A stretch of DNA of 64,000 nucleotides from a virus. Shown in pieces: positions 47,481 to 55,662 of the stretch. Positions within the stretch are counted from its first letter, which is position 1; every line of letters starts with the position of its first letter. The position numbers were made by a program, and so were the translations under genes. The DNA is taken from positions 1 to 64,000 of IMG/VR virus record IMGVR_UViG_3300040751_004835; one strand, written 5' to 3'. Under the pieces are notes generated by a model. That model saw only the letters and a list, made by a program, of their open reading frames with translations. It was not told the DNA's origin and did no database searches.

Positions 47481-48542
47481 ATGGATTTGGGTAGAATTAG
47501 GGAACTTTTAGATGACATTTTAAGAAAAGAGTTTGCTGGAAATGCTGGCAAACAAAAGATATATGAGGCTGGTAATAGATTAAATATTTCTTGTCCATAT
47601 TGCGGAGATAGCTCAAATCCTCGTAAGAAGAGGGGAAATTTCTACGTTGACACACTCACATATAAATGCTACAATGGTGGTTGCGGGATTTATAAGGATG
47701 CTTTTTCGATGTTCAGGGATTTTCAGGTTGTATCAAAGCTTGACGGTGACGAAAAGAGGGATATCATTGACCTAATTAAGAAGGGTAAGGAAAAGAGACA
47801 AACCACTTATGGCGACGTAGACATTTCTTTGTTTTTCGATACTGATTTCAAATCCGTAGTTATTCCAAGGGAGAGATTCATGCAAGAAATGGGACTCCAG
47901 GAGGTTAAGGGCTCTAAGATGGAAAACTATTTGATACGTAGAAACCAGCAATCCGATGACAAGTTTGCCTGGGATCCTGAAACTGGTAAACTTTACCTTT
48001 TCAATCTATCCAAGGATAATGAGATACTTGGTTTACAATTTAGAAATATGGATTCCACATATGGTTCCAAATATTACACATATAAACTAAGTGGAATATG
48101 GGAAAAGCTTCTTAAGACGGACGATCAAAATTTGATAGAAGAGGCAAAAAAGATAGATCCAGTATCATTTGTTTTTAATGTGGGGCGGATTTCTTTTGAC
48201 CGAACCATCACAATCTTCGAGGGTCCAATGGATTCATGGCTCTGGAAAAATTCGGTTGCACTTTGCTCTATAGAAAACAAATTTCCGTTTGATGTTGAAA
48301 ATGTACAATACTGGTATGATTGGGATAATGCGGGAAGGCAGAAACACTCTGAACTCTTATCTGCTGGTAAAAAAGTGTTTAATTGGAAGAAGTTTTTAAC
48401 AGATCACGAACTTCCGATAAATAGGAAATGGGACTTAAATGACCTTGTAAATTTTCTTCGTGCGAAGAGAATAAAAATAAGGAGATTGGATAACTACTTT
48501 ACTGAGGAAATACTTGATTTATCCGATTTCATATATGCTTGA
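47481..48542 (+). CDS. DNA primase, DnaG/gp61-like
   Basis: 353 aa. An N-terminal zinc ribbon is seen as CPYCGD and CYNGGC (about residues 38-67). The TOPRIM-like region holds ITIFEGPMDSW near residue 249 and VQYWYDWDNAGRQ near 275, the metal-binding acidic motifs. The overall size matches T4 gp61, which makes RNA primers with the gp41 helicase. It follows the SSB terminator and begins a recombination/replication unit. Its last codons overlap the next small gene (ATG inside the end). Confidence 0.85.
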   Translation: MDLGRIRELLDDILRKEFAGNAGKQKIYEAGNRLNISCPYCGDSSNPRKKRGNFYVDTLTYKCYNGGCGIYKDAFSMFRDFQVVSKLDGDEKRDIIDLIKKGKEKRQTTYGDVDISLFFDTDFKSVVIPRERFMQEMGLQEVKGSKMENYLIRRNQQSDDKFAWDPETGKLYLFNLSKDNEILGLQFRNMDSTYGSKYYTYKLSGIWEKLLKTDDQNLIEEAKKIDPVSFVFNVGRISFDRTITIFEGPMDSWLWKNSVALCSIENKFPFDVENVQYWYDWDNAGRQKHSELLSAGKKVFNWKKFLTDHELPINRKWDLNDLVNFLRAKRIKIRRLDNYFTEEILDLSDFIYA

Positions 48543-48762
48543 GATGCCAACTATAGATCAAACCCAGGAATGGGAGGAGAGCTTAAATTCAGAAGAGGGG
48601 GACGTAAAATTTCCAGTATCTTTTCTTGATAGATTTAATGAAGAAGATATTAAGGTAGAGGCCTCCAATATTGATATAGGAACACCAAGACTCAAGAAAT
48701 CCTCAGTAAAGGAAATAAAGTTAGGCAAAAAGACTAAAAACAAAGGCAACGAATTATTCTAA
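48535..48762 (+). CDS. Small acidic protein of unknown function
   Basis: About 75 aa from ATG 48535, which overlaps the primase stop; ATG 48544 is an alternative. A longer frame upstream (48514) runs inside the primase and is rejected. The protein is acidic in the middle (EESLNSEEGDVKF) and basic at the end (KLGKKTKNKGNE). No family recognised. It is 1 nt before the UvsY-like gene. Confidence 0.55.
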   Translation: MLEMPTIDQTQEWEESLNSEEGDVKFPVSFLDRFNEEDIKVEASNIDIGTPRLKKSSVKEIKLGKKTKNKGNELF

Positions 48763-48763
48763 T

Positions 48764-49210
48764 ATGTCAGAGCAACAAAAAATTGATTATGGTAAGCTTT
48801 TTGAAACTGAAAGAGCTGAATGGAAAGAAAAAATCCAAGTAATATCACTGAGCTTAAAAAGCATTAGGACCGTTGCTGAAGCACAGGTAGAGTTGTTTTC
48901 TAATAGACAAATACTGTTAGAATATAGCTACAAACTAGCTCAGATTGTCAGCAAACTTGCTACAAAGGAAAGAAAGTTGAGGGCTTCAAAACTAAGAGAT
49001 TATACTGTAAACAGTGATGTGAGATATGGATCAAACGAGACCAAATTACTTATAGAGGGAGATGTTGCAGACGTTGTGGAAAAAATACAGCTAGTTGAGG
49101 GACACCGCAAATTCATCGACCAAACAATTCAGACTGTTGATCATATGCTCTATGGTATAAAATCTAGGATTGCGCTTGAAGAATATTTGAGGGCGAGCAC
49201 GATAAAATAA
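48764..49210 (+). CDS. uvsY: UvsY-like recombination mediator
   Basis: 148 aa, all helical, similar in length to T4 UvsY (137 aa). The central ATKERKLRASKLRDYTVNSD and the C-terminal QTVDHMLYGIKSRIALEEYL resemble the UvsY pattern of a basic helix, a linker and a helix ending in D-x-I-K-x-R. UvsY loads the UvsX recombinase onto gp32-coated DNA. It precedes the UvsW-like helicase by 9 nt, matching the linked recombination functions. The similarity is weak and partly contextual. Confidence 0.55.
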   Translation: MSEQQKIDYGKLFETERAEWKEKIQVISLSLKSIRTVAEAQVELFSNRQILLEYSYKLAQIVSKLATKERKLRASKLRDYTVNSDVRYGSNETKLLIEGDVADVVEKIQLVEGHRKFIDQTIQTVDHMLYGIKSRIALEEYLRASTIK

Positions 49211-49219
49211 AATAGGTGG

Positions 49220-50743
49220 ATGATTAAGTTTAATGTATCCGAAGATCAACAATGGCTAATACTCGCTCAATCTAATGATGAGATAGAAAAAAGGCAAATT
49301 GAGATCTCTCTAACCAAGAAAATACACAACTGGTATTTTCACCCATTGGTTAAGAAGAAGATCTGGGACGGTAATATTTGCTTTATAGAAAAGAAAGGTG
49401 CCTTTTGGAAGGTTCCTATTGGTCTCTGGAGGGAGGTCCTAGAAATAGGAAAAGAGTTTAATATAGAAATTGACATTGAGGGTCTTGATAAGATAATACT
49501 CAGTGACTTAACTCTGGAGGAATTCCAGGAATGGGTGGATGGATTTTTTGGCGACAAAGAAATTACCCCGCGTGATTATCAGGTTGAAGCTGCATGGAAA
49601 ATTGTAAAATACAGGTATTCGGTATCTGAGATTGCTACATCTTCTGGTAAGACCCTTATATCTTTCATGATTTTTGCTTTTCTTAAGCAGAGGGGACTTA
49701 TTAGAAAGTTCTTAATGATTGTACCAAACACTAACCTAGTCTTCCAAGGAAATGATGACTTTATAGACTATGGTATTGGTGAACTGGGGGTAAGAATTCA
49801 ACAAATCGGAGGGGGTAGTAAACTTAGAGATGGGTGTGACCTTATTATAGGTACTTTCCAATCATTGGTTAAGAAAGACGAAGATTTCTTTGAGGAGATT
49901 GATGCAGTTTTTGTTGACGAGGCTCATCACACCAACTCAATGTCTATTAAGAAGATTGTTGCTAAATGTATGCACAGTAAGTGGAGATTTGGTTTAACTG
50001 GGACTCTTACTAAAAGGGGATCAGCTGACCATTTAACCATACAGCAATTCTTGGGTCCTGTTGTCGTTGAAATTTCCCCAGATTTCCTTTTCAAAAATAA
50101 ACATGCAACACCAGTTCACATCAAGGTAGTACGGATGAATTGGCTGGATGATGAGATTAAGGGAAAGCTAGCAGATTTAAAAGCTAATTCACAAAATCTT
50201 GAGGGCAATGAACTTTATAACCTTGAAAGGAAGCTTGTAATAGAAAGTGAGAAGAGGCTTAACTATGTCGTTGAATTCATATCTAAAACATCTAAGAATT
50301 CCTTAGTGCTATTCCAATCCGTAAAAGACGAATACGGTAAGCAAATCTGGAATATGCTCAGAGAGATAACCAACGATAAAGAGGTATTTTATGTTGATGG
50401 TGATACCGACGAATCCCTCAGGGAGGAATATAAGTCTAGGATGGCCAATGGAGAAAATAAAATCTTGGTTGCAACCTATGGAACTTTCTCTACTGGTATC
50501 TCAATCAACAACCTTCACAACATTTTCTTAGTTGAATCTTATAAGAGCGAGGTCCTGATTAAGCAGAGCCTTGGTAGGGGGATGAGAAAAATGGATGGGA
50601 AGGATAAGGTTAATGTGATTGACTTTGTGGATGATTTTTCTTCCCCAAGATATAAGAATTACCTCCTCAAACACAGCGAAGCAAGGATCGAGATCTACAA
50701 GAACGAAAAGTTCAAGTACAAGATCTTTAATGTTAATCTCTAA
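49220..50743 (+). CDS. uvsW: UvsW-like superfamily 2 helicase
   Basis: 507 aa, very near T4 UvsW. An N-terminal ~115-residue module precedes the helicase core. The Q-like region is ITPRDYQVEAAW, the Walker A is IATSSGKTLISFM (about residues 138-148), the DEAH box is VFVDEAHHTNS (about 232-242), motif III is FGLTGTL, and motifs V/VI are ILVATYGTFSTGI and IKQSLGRGMRKMDG. UvsW remodels branched DNA and controls late replication modes. It ends a unit; a GATATATA box follows for the next genes. Confidence 0.9.
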   Translation: MIKFNVSEDQQWLILAQSNDEIEKRQIEISLTKKIHNWYFHPLVKKKIWDGNICFIEKKGAFWKVPIGLWREVLEIGKEFNIEIDIEGLDKIILSDLTLEEFQEWVDGFFGDKEITPRDYQVEAAWKIVKYRYSVSEIATSSGKTLISFMIFAFLKQRGLIRKFLMIVPNTNLVFQGNDDFIDYGIGELGVRIQQIGGGSKLRDGCDLIIGTFQSLVKKDEDFFEEIDAVFVDEAHHTNSMSIKKIVAKCMHSKWRFGLTGTLTKRGSADHLTIQQFLGPVVVEISPDFLFKNKHATPVHIKVVRMNWLDDEIKGKLADLKANSQNLEGNELYNLERKLVIESEKRLNYVVEFISKTSKNSLVLFQSVKDEYGKQIWNMLREITNDKEVFYVDGDTDESLREEYKSRMANGENKILVATYGTFSTGISINNLHNIFLVESYKSEVLIKQSLGRGMRKMDGKDKVNVIDFVDDFSSPRYKNYLLKHSEARIEIYKNEKFKYKIFNVNL

Positions 50744-50753
50744 TCATTTGTCC

Positions 50754-50761
50754 GATATATA
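50754..50761 (+). promoter_or_regulatory. Putative phage promoter element GATATATA
   Basis: The box lies in the gap after UvsW. It is 6 nt before ATG 50768 and 18 nt before ATG 50780; the second distance fits the spacing seen elsewhere and argues for the later start. Confidence 0.55.
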
Positions 50762-50779
50762 GGATAAATGAGGAAGATA

Positions 50780-51268
50780 ATGGATAACATAAAAGATTTT
50801 CAAAGTTTTCTCAACGAGAATGTTGAAAGAAGAGAACCATATTCTGCTACTGAGTGGATTAAGCAGAAAAGGAGAAGCATAGAGGCAGAAACCGGCGCTG
50901 AGAAAATCTATCAAATGACTTATGATGAAGGCGGGGCTTTACAGAGACTTGTAAGAGGCGCTGTAGAGGGACTGCAAAAATTGGGTCAGGGAATTGCTGA
51001 TCTATTTGATTCTGGTAAGGCAGCAAGCATGGATGTTGAGGATCTAAGTAAAAACAAAGACCAGGTGTTATCCAGATGGGGAGATTCAATTAAAGCCTCT
51101 GGAAAAAACAAAAGGGGTGAATATGAGACTTTCTATAGAGATGCTATCCGAAAGGGTAAGTCGACTTTTGGTAAAGACTTTGATATAAACAACCCACAAG
51201 GAAGAGATCAACAGCTTTACAAGGATTACGTCTTTTCTGCCACAGACTATTTTGATTTAGAAAAATGA
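50780..51268 (+). CDS. Putative encapsidated protein with T4-type targeting peptide
   Basis: About 162 aa from ATG 50780 (ATG 50768 adds four residues). It begins MDNIKDFQSFLNE then NVER: an F-x-x-F-L-x-E helix with a predicted cut after L-N-E. The rest is hydrophilic and contains a hydrophobic helix AVEGLQKLGQGIADLF. No family recognised. It overlaps the next gene by 4 nt (ATGA), and that gene also carries a targeting-like N-terminus. The late start is chosen because it puts the peptide at the very N-terminus and leaves room after the promoter box. Confidence 0.6.
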   Translation: MDNIKDFQSFLNENVERREPYSATEWIKQKRRSIEAETGAEKIYQMTYDEGGALQRLVRGAVEGLQKLGQGIADLFDSGKAASMDVEDLSKNKDQVLSRWGDSIKASGKNKRGEYETFYRDAIRKGKSTFGKDFDINNPQGRDQQLYKDYVFSATDYFDLEK

Positions 51269-52176
51269 GAAACGTGCTAAAATTTGGGGATTACGTTTCG
51301 TTATTTGAAGGCGGAGCGGCGATAAAAGAATCCAGAAGGATAAAGGAGAGTGAGGTTCCAAAAACTATGGAGTCTATCAAAGAAATCCTTTTCCCTTTGC
51401 TTGGTGGTGGTGAGGTAGACAAGGAATACCTTATCATTGGTAGCATCGGTAAGAAGAAAGATCAAAACGACACATCTGGAGATATTGACCTCGGAATAGA
51501 TAAAAAGTTTCTTTCGAAAAGATTAGGTGTTTCCGAGGATGATGTTCTTGGAGCTTTATATAAGAACCTTTCAGAGACACTACATAACAAACTTGGGTTT
51601 GTACCAGATATGAAATTAATGAGGGGAATCAACGTTCTTTCAATTGGCTGGCCTATAGAGGGTGATGCTGAAAATGGTATAGTTCAATTGGATCTAATTC
51701 CAATTTCTGATATGGACTGGGCTAAGTTTATTTTCTATTCCCCAGATTACAGAAAGAACGAAAGTAAATACAAATCAGCTCACAGAAACTGGCTTTTCCA
51801 AGCGATCCTTTCTTCTTTGAAGGAAGTGATATCTAAGGACGAGAATGACGAACTAGAAGATTTCTATTCTTATGCCCTAAGATTGAGCGACGGTATTTTC
51901 AAAAATAGAAAGTCCTTCAAAGGAGCTACAAAAAGACTCAAAAGTCCTAAAACAGTTAAAGGTGAAAGTACTTTGGTAACTAGGGATCCCGATGAGTTTG
52001 TTGAGATGATGTTTGGTAGCGGAATTAGAAAGGAAGATCTTAAATCTTTTGAGGATGCTTGGAAAATAGTTTCTTCACCAAACTTTGTCCATGCAGACAA
52101 GAAGGATGAGATCCGGGATGATCTAGAAAGGTACTTAATAAACGGAGGATTTGAAATCCCCACAGAGATCAAATAA
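51265..52176 (+). CDS. Nucleotidyltransferase-fold protein with targeting-like N-terminus
   Basis: 303 aa. The start MRNVLKFGDYVSLFE then GGAA resembles the other targeting peptides, with L-F-E before Gly-Gly. The core has the nucleotidyltransferase fold: IIGSIGKKKDQND near residue 52, SGDIDLGID (the D-x-D metal pair, about 70-78) and VQLDLIPISD (third Asp near 145). This family adds nucleotides to RNA, protein or small molecules; several toxin and antibiotic-modifying enzymes belong to it. The substrate is unknown. If packaged, it would be a candidate injected effector, as T4 Alt is. Confidence 0.65.
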   Translation: MRNVLKFGDYVSLFEGGAAIKESRRIKESEVPKTMESIKEILFPLLGGGEVDKEYLIIGSIGKKKDQNDTSGDIDLGIDKKFLSKRLGVSEDDVLGALYKNLSETLHNKLGFVPDMKLMRGINVLSIGWPIEGDAENGIVQLDLIPISDMDWAKFIFYSPDYRKNESKYKSAHRNWLFQAILSSLKEVISKDENDELEDFYSYALRLSDGIFKNRKSFKGATKRLKSPKTVKGESTLVTRDPDEFVEMMFGSGIRKEDLKSFEDAWKIVSSPNFVHADKKDEIRDDLERYLINGGFEIPTEIK

Positions 52177-52628
52177 TGGAATTTACTCAAAGACATAATG
52201 ATTTAATCTACGGAGCACTTGAGGTTTTTCTGGAAAAGGATTCTCCATCACTTGTAGCTAGGGAAGAAGATGGACTTATTTCTTTTTCCACTGTACTTGG
52301 TTTAAGTGGTGTAATCGAAAAAGAAGAAGATGGCAGCGCTAATGTATTTCTTGAGGGACAAAAGTACTATGAGATTGAGAAAGAAGTTTTTCATCTAATA
52401 GAGAATAGAAACGAAGCCCCCGAAGTTGAATCTTTATTGGAAGAGTTGGCTATAATACATCAGATGGAATTACAAGAAAGATCGAAAATTCTTATAGAAA
52501 CGATCATAAGAGGTTTAGCAAAACTTATAGCGGACCAAAAAGTAACTGTTGGAGTTGATATTCAACTTGGGCCTGTACTTATCAAGAACACAGATGACAT
52601 GGGGAACGTAAAAATTCTATTGAACTAA
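52176..52628 (+). CDS. Small acidic protein of unknown function
   Basis: 150 aa, acidic, two parts: an N-terminal beta-rich half (LIYGALEVFLEKDSPSLVAR) and a helical end (LIETIIRGLAKLIADQK). No family recognised. Its start overlaps the nucleotidyltransferase stop by 1 nt, so it may be its partner, and it lies 4 nt before the ligase fusion. Confidence 0.6.
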   Translation: MEFTQRHNDLIYGALEVFLEKDSPSLVAREEDGLISFSTVLGLSGVIEKEEDGSANVFLEGQKYYEIEKEVFHLIENRNEAPEVESLLEELAIIHQMELQERSKILIETIIRGLAKLIADQKVTVGVDIQLGPVLIKNTDDMGNVKILLN

Positions 52629-52632
52629 GAGG

Positions 52633-54546
52633 ATGGCGGGAATAAATCACTTATACGACATTTATAATAAGAAGGGATCTGATTTTGTTAATCAGCTTTT
52701 TAATCGTTATGTAACAATTAACGAAAAGATGGACGGTTCAGCCTTCTCTTTTGAGAGGGATAAGGAATCTGGTAATTTCCGTTTTTATAGGAGAGACCAA
52801 AGAAATCCTATAACTCTAGTAGATAGGACGCTCATGAAATATTATGAGAAGCCAATCCAGTATATCGAATCTCTTCCACCAAACATACTTGAAAAAATCC
52901 CCAGAGGATGGAGATTTGGACTTGAGTATTTTTCAAACACCAAACCCGTAGAGATTTCATATGATAGATTACCAAAGAATAATCTGATTCTCTCCTATAT
53001 CCACAAAATGGGTACTGGCGGTAAGATAGAAAGTACTATACAGGATAAGGAAGAATTGGATAATTGGGCAGATCTGATTGGAGTTGAAAGACCGCCAATC
53101 GTTTTCCAGGGGGTGTTGGACGAAGATCAGAAATCTGAGCTTATGGAGTTTTTGAACACGCCGTTCAAAGATCTTGTTGAAAGGTTCAAAACACAATCTT
53201 TTGTTAGGTTTGTTATTAAGACCTTAAACCCGGATTTAACTAAAACTGCTCTTAACGACGACCTAGATAAGGATGTCGAGGGTATAGTTTTTAGATTTGG
53301 AGAGCTCGATGGAGATAGTGATACTATATTAGCCAAAATGGTGGATCCTATATTCACTGAAATAGCTAAGCAAAAGTTTGCTGACAAAAAGAGTAAAAAG
53401 CCTTCGGATTTTCTTGGAATCACATTGCTTGATGTGATGAATTTCATTTTGGAAAAAGATCTTTCTGAATTTGAAGTTGAAGGTGAGTCTGAAGACGAGA
53501 GATACATTTCCTTTATGGGAGACGTATTTGTTAAATTCCTGGATGAATATGAGGAGAAGTATAAGGGTACTGATTTTGAGGAACCTGATTACTTGAAACG
53601 GGATGAATTCAGACTGAATAAGGAAAAGATTAAAGACAGAAGAGTTCTTAAATATGTTGAGAAGGATGACTCATTTGAGTCTTTATTTAAACTCATCCTT
53701 AATTCCTTTAGAAAGATAAAAACTAGAGCTGGAGGTATCATCACCTCTGGGATGAAAGATCAGATGAATCTTTTAATCAAGGATATCAAGGATTATATTA
53801 AAAAACCAGAGAAGAAAGTAAACGAATCAAGGTTTATTAGCTTTGGTGAATTCAGAAAGGAAAACTCTCCTTCGGTTGAATATCTACAGGAGGAAGACGA
53901 TTCAGATTCAAGTGATGATCCATTCTTCTCATACCAAGAATTTATTAGCAAACTAGAAACCATTGATAACGAGGAGATCCCGGCTGAGGTAGAAATGCTC
54001 AAGGAGAAAGATACGGAGGAAAGAAAACCAGTTAATGTCATAATGGGTAGATTCCAGCCTTTCCACCAGGGACATCTTAAGATGGCGAAGGATCTCATGG
54101 AGAAAAACGATCTCCCATCTTTTGTTGTTGTGGTTTATCCTGGACACAACAAGTCTGGAAAATCCCCATTTGATGAGGAGGCAATCAAAAGATATATGGA
54201 TGCAATAGTTGCTAATAACGAGGAGATTGAAGGATATGTCCTTGCTACAAGAGGTCTTCTTGGGTCTGCTATTGCAAGACTAATAGACATGGGATATGAC
54301 CCTAAGTTAATTGGTGCAGGCCCCGATCGAATAGACGACTACACTAAGCAGATAGACTATGTTAAGATGTCTGATATTAAGGACAAAATAAGTGATGACC
54401 TTGGTATTGTAGAAACACCAAGGGTAACGAGCGGTACTGAGGTTAGACAAGCTATGAAGGACCAAGACTTTTCTAAGTTCAAAAAGATGGTTCCAAAAGA
54501 GGTATCTAATCTTTACAACGACCTTATTACAAGCGTCAGGGACTGA
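52633..54546 (+). CDS. Ligase-NMN adenylyltransferase fusion
   Basis: 637 aa with two enzymes. Residues 1-240 are an ATP-dependent nucleic acid ligase core: motif I EKMDGS with nucleophile K32, FGLEYF (E98), DVEGIVFRF (E216) and LAKMVD (K235). Residues 470-610 are a nucleotidyltransferase of the NMN/cytidylyl type: MGRFQPFHQGHLKMA carries HxGH (H478-H481) and TSGTEVRQAM the terminal (S/T)-x-x-x-x-R motif. Between them is a helical linker with two targeting-like helices (FISFGEFRKE at 401-410, YQEFISKLE at 434-442). The ligase may seal RNA or DNA, while the other half may make NAD from NMN or activate another substrate. The assignment of each half is good; the joint function is inferred. Confidence 0.8.
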   Translation: MAGINHLYDIYNKKGSDFVNQLFNRYVTINEKMDGSAFSFERDKESGNFRFYRRDQRNPITLVDRTLMKYYEKPIQYIESLPPNILEKIPRGWRFGLEYFSNTKPVEISYDRLPKNNLILSYIHKMGTGGKIESTIQDKEELDNWADLIGVERPPIVFQGVLDEDQKSELMEFLNTPFKDLVERFKTQSFVRFVIKTLNPDLTKTALNDDLDKDVEGIVFRFGELDGDSDTILAKMVDPIFTEIAKQKFADKKSKKPSDFLGITLLDVMNFILEKDLSEFEVEGESEDERYISFMGDVFVKFLDEYEEKYKGTDFEEPDYLKRDEFRLNKEKIKDRRVLKYVEKDDSFESLFKLILNSFRKIKTRAGGIITSGMKDQMNLLIKDIKDYIKKPEKKVNESRFISFGEFRKENSPSVEYLQEEDDSDSSDDPFFSYQEFISKLETIDNEEIPAEVEMLKEKDTEERKPVNVIMGRFQPFHQGHLKMAKDLMEKNDLPSFVVVVYPGHNKSGKSPFDEEAIKRYMDAIVANNEEIEGYVLATRGLLGSAIARLIDMGYDPKLIGAGPDRIDDYTKQIDYVKMSDIKDKISDDLGIVETPRVTSGTEVRQAMKDQDFSKFKKMVPKEVSNLYNDLITSVRD

Positions 54547-54552
54547 TATATA
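54545..54552 (+). promoter_or_regulatory. Putative phage promoter element GATATATA
   Basis: It overlaps the end of the ligase fusion and ends 19 nt before the GTG start at 54572. A TATAAATA box (54559-54566, identical to the T4 late -10 consensus) also lies in this leader. Confidence 0.5.
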
Positions 54553-54571
54553 AAAAAATATAAATAAACCA

Positions 54572-55111
54572 GTGGAAAAAAGAATACAGAATTTCTCAGA
54601 CTTCCTAAAATCTAGCTCTGTCAACGAAGGAGATGGGTTTGGAACCTTCCCTTTTTTGCTAGTGAAGGATGGTGATATTTATAACTACCTTTTTCAATTA
54701 GAACTTGAGAATGGATCCCAAAAAGGATTTATGCTGGTAGTTGGTAAATATTCACAGTATGAGACAATGGAGGGACCTAAAAATTCCTATGCAATTCTCA
54801 ATGTAAATGAGATTGCCCCTGAAATCATAGAGGACATTGCTATTAAGAAATCAGAGATTCCTGACCTGAACGATGTTAAGTTCACTCTTAAAGATAACGA
54901 TTTAAGCAGATTCTTGGAGCAGGTATCCAAAGCTTTACTAAATTATCTTGAGAAAAATCCAAAAGTAATTCGTATATTTGACGAAATGCAGGATAATATG
55001 GATATTGAAAACTATGAAGAGATGGTAAAATCCGTTTTGCTTTCTTTCTTAGGGCCAGAATGGTCTATGCAAGAAGGATCCCACAAGGGAACGTTCATAA
55101 TCAGTAGATAA
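54572..55111 (+). CDS. Protein with candidate targeting N-terminus, function unknown
   Basis: 179 aa from a GTG start. It begins with VEKRIQNFSDFLKSSSVNE then GDGF, again an F-x-x-F-L helix with a later N-E before Gly. The GTG is chosen because the peptide begins directly there and a promoter box lies 19 nt upstream. The body is mixed alpha/beta with an acidic C-terminal third (IFDEMQDNMDIENYEEM). No family recognised. Confidence 0.6.
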   Translation: MEKRIQNFSDFLKSSSVNEGDGFGTFPFLLVKDGDIYNYLFQLELENGSQKGFMLVVGKYSQYETMEGPKNSYAILNVNEIAPEIIEDIAIKKSEIPDLNDVKFTLKDNDLSRFLEQVSKALLNYLEKNPKVIRIFDEMQDNMDIENYEEMVKSVLLSFLGPEWSMQEGSHKGTFIISR

Positions 55112-55140
55112 CCTAAATCGAAACATTTACTTTTAACAAT

Positions 55141-55150
55141 TATATAAATA
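55141..55150 (+). promoter_or_regulatory. Late-type promoter box TATATAAATA
   Basis: It ends 18 nt before the histone-like gene and includes TATAAATA, the T4 late promoter core. It differs from the GATATATA boxes, so it may be a second promoter class. Confidence 0.4.
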
Positions 55151-55168
55151 AGGAAAATTTAAACAATT

Positions 55169-55345
55169 ATGGAAAATTTCGATCGAATCAAAGAAGTTAT
55201 GGAAGCTGCAGAAGCTGACGTAGCAAAGTTTGTTGAAAAAGGCAATAAGGCAGCTGGAACAAGAGTTCGCCAAGCCATGCAAGAAGTTAAGAAGCTTGCT
55301 CAACAAGTAAGGTTGGATGTTCAAGAGGCAAAGAACAACGCTTAA
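55169..55345 (+). CDS. Bacteroidota-type histone H1-like protein
   Basis: 58 aa, too short for many gene finders. The sequence MENFDRIKEVMEA leads into FVEKGNKAAGTRVRQAMQEV and KKLAQQVRLDVQEAKNN. The core KGNKAAGTRxRxxxQExKxLAQ is characteristic of the H1/Hc1-like proteins of Bacteroidota. It would bind DNA nonspecifically: either to condense the genome in the capsid or to modify host chromatin. It has its own promoter box and a strong terminator, so it is a single-gene unit, probably highly expressed. Confidence 0.85.
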   Translation: MENFDRIKEVMEAAEADVAKFVEKGNKAAGTRVRQAMQEVKKLAQQVRLDVQEAKNNA

Positions 55346-55370
55346 GAAACCAAACTACAAACAGATATTA

Positions 55371-55395
55371 GGCAGCCCTTTCGGCTGCCTTTTCT
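55371..55395 (+). terminator. Rho-independent terminator after the H1-like gene
   Basis: GGCAGCC / GGCTGCC perfect 7-bp stem, CTTTC loop, then TTTTCT. Confidence 0.9.
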
Positions 55396-55428
55396 GTGTA
55401 GATCAGAATGGAATAAAACCGTCCAATC

Positions 55429-55436
55429 GATATATA
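55429..55436 (+). promoter_or_regulatory. Putative phage promoter element GATATATA
   Basis: TCGATATATA lies between the terminator and the start at 55456, with 19-nt spacing to the ATG. Confidence 0.6.
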
Positions 55437-55455
55437 AGAAGTAAATTTTATACAC

Positions 55456-55662
55456 ATGGGATATTACGTAGCAAAAGTTAGCTTTGAATCAACTGAAACC
55501 AAAAGAAATGGTGATCCAGTAATTCACAGATCTGAATTTCTAGTTGCAGCTGAGTCTGTGATTGAAGTTGAAACAAAAGTAGCAGAGTTCCTACAGGGAA
55601 CCACTGGATTCTTTGAAACCACACAGATTTCAAAATCCAAAATTGAAGCAGTTATAGAATAA
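55456..55662 (+). CDS. Small DUF4494-like protein
   Basis: 68 aa. YYVAKVSFESTE, then EFLVAAESVIEVETKVAEFL, and ending SKSKIEAVIE. The order of an N-terminal strand, a helix and a C-terminal strand resembles the Bacteroidota DUF4494 family, whose function is unknown. It overlaps the next gene by 1 nt (TAATG), the first of a run of small co-transcribed genes. Confidence 0.6.
   Translation: MGYYVAKVSFESTETKRNGDPVIHRSEFLVAAESVIEVETKVAEFLQGTTGFFETTQISKSKIEAVIE

Noticed and set aside
53127-54147. Long antisense frames opposite the ligase fusion
   Set aside because: Low-complexity Ser-rich translations typical of reverse frames of AT-rich genes, overlapping well-supported motifs on the plus strand.
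55345-55456. Possible RNA gene in the gap after the H1-like gene
   Set aside because: The gap is explained by a terminator and a promoter box; no tRNA fold was seen.
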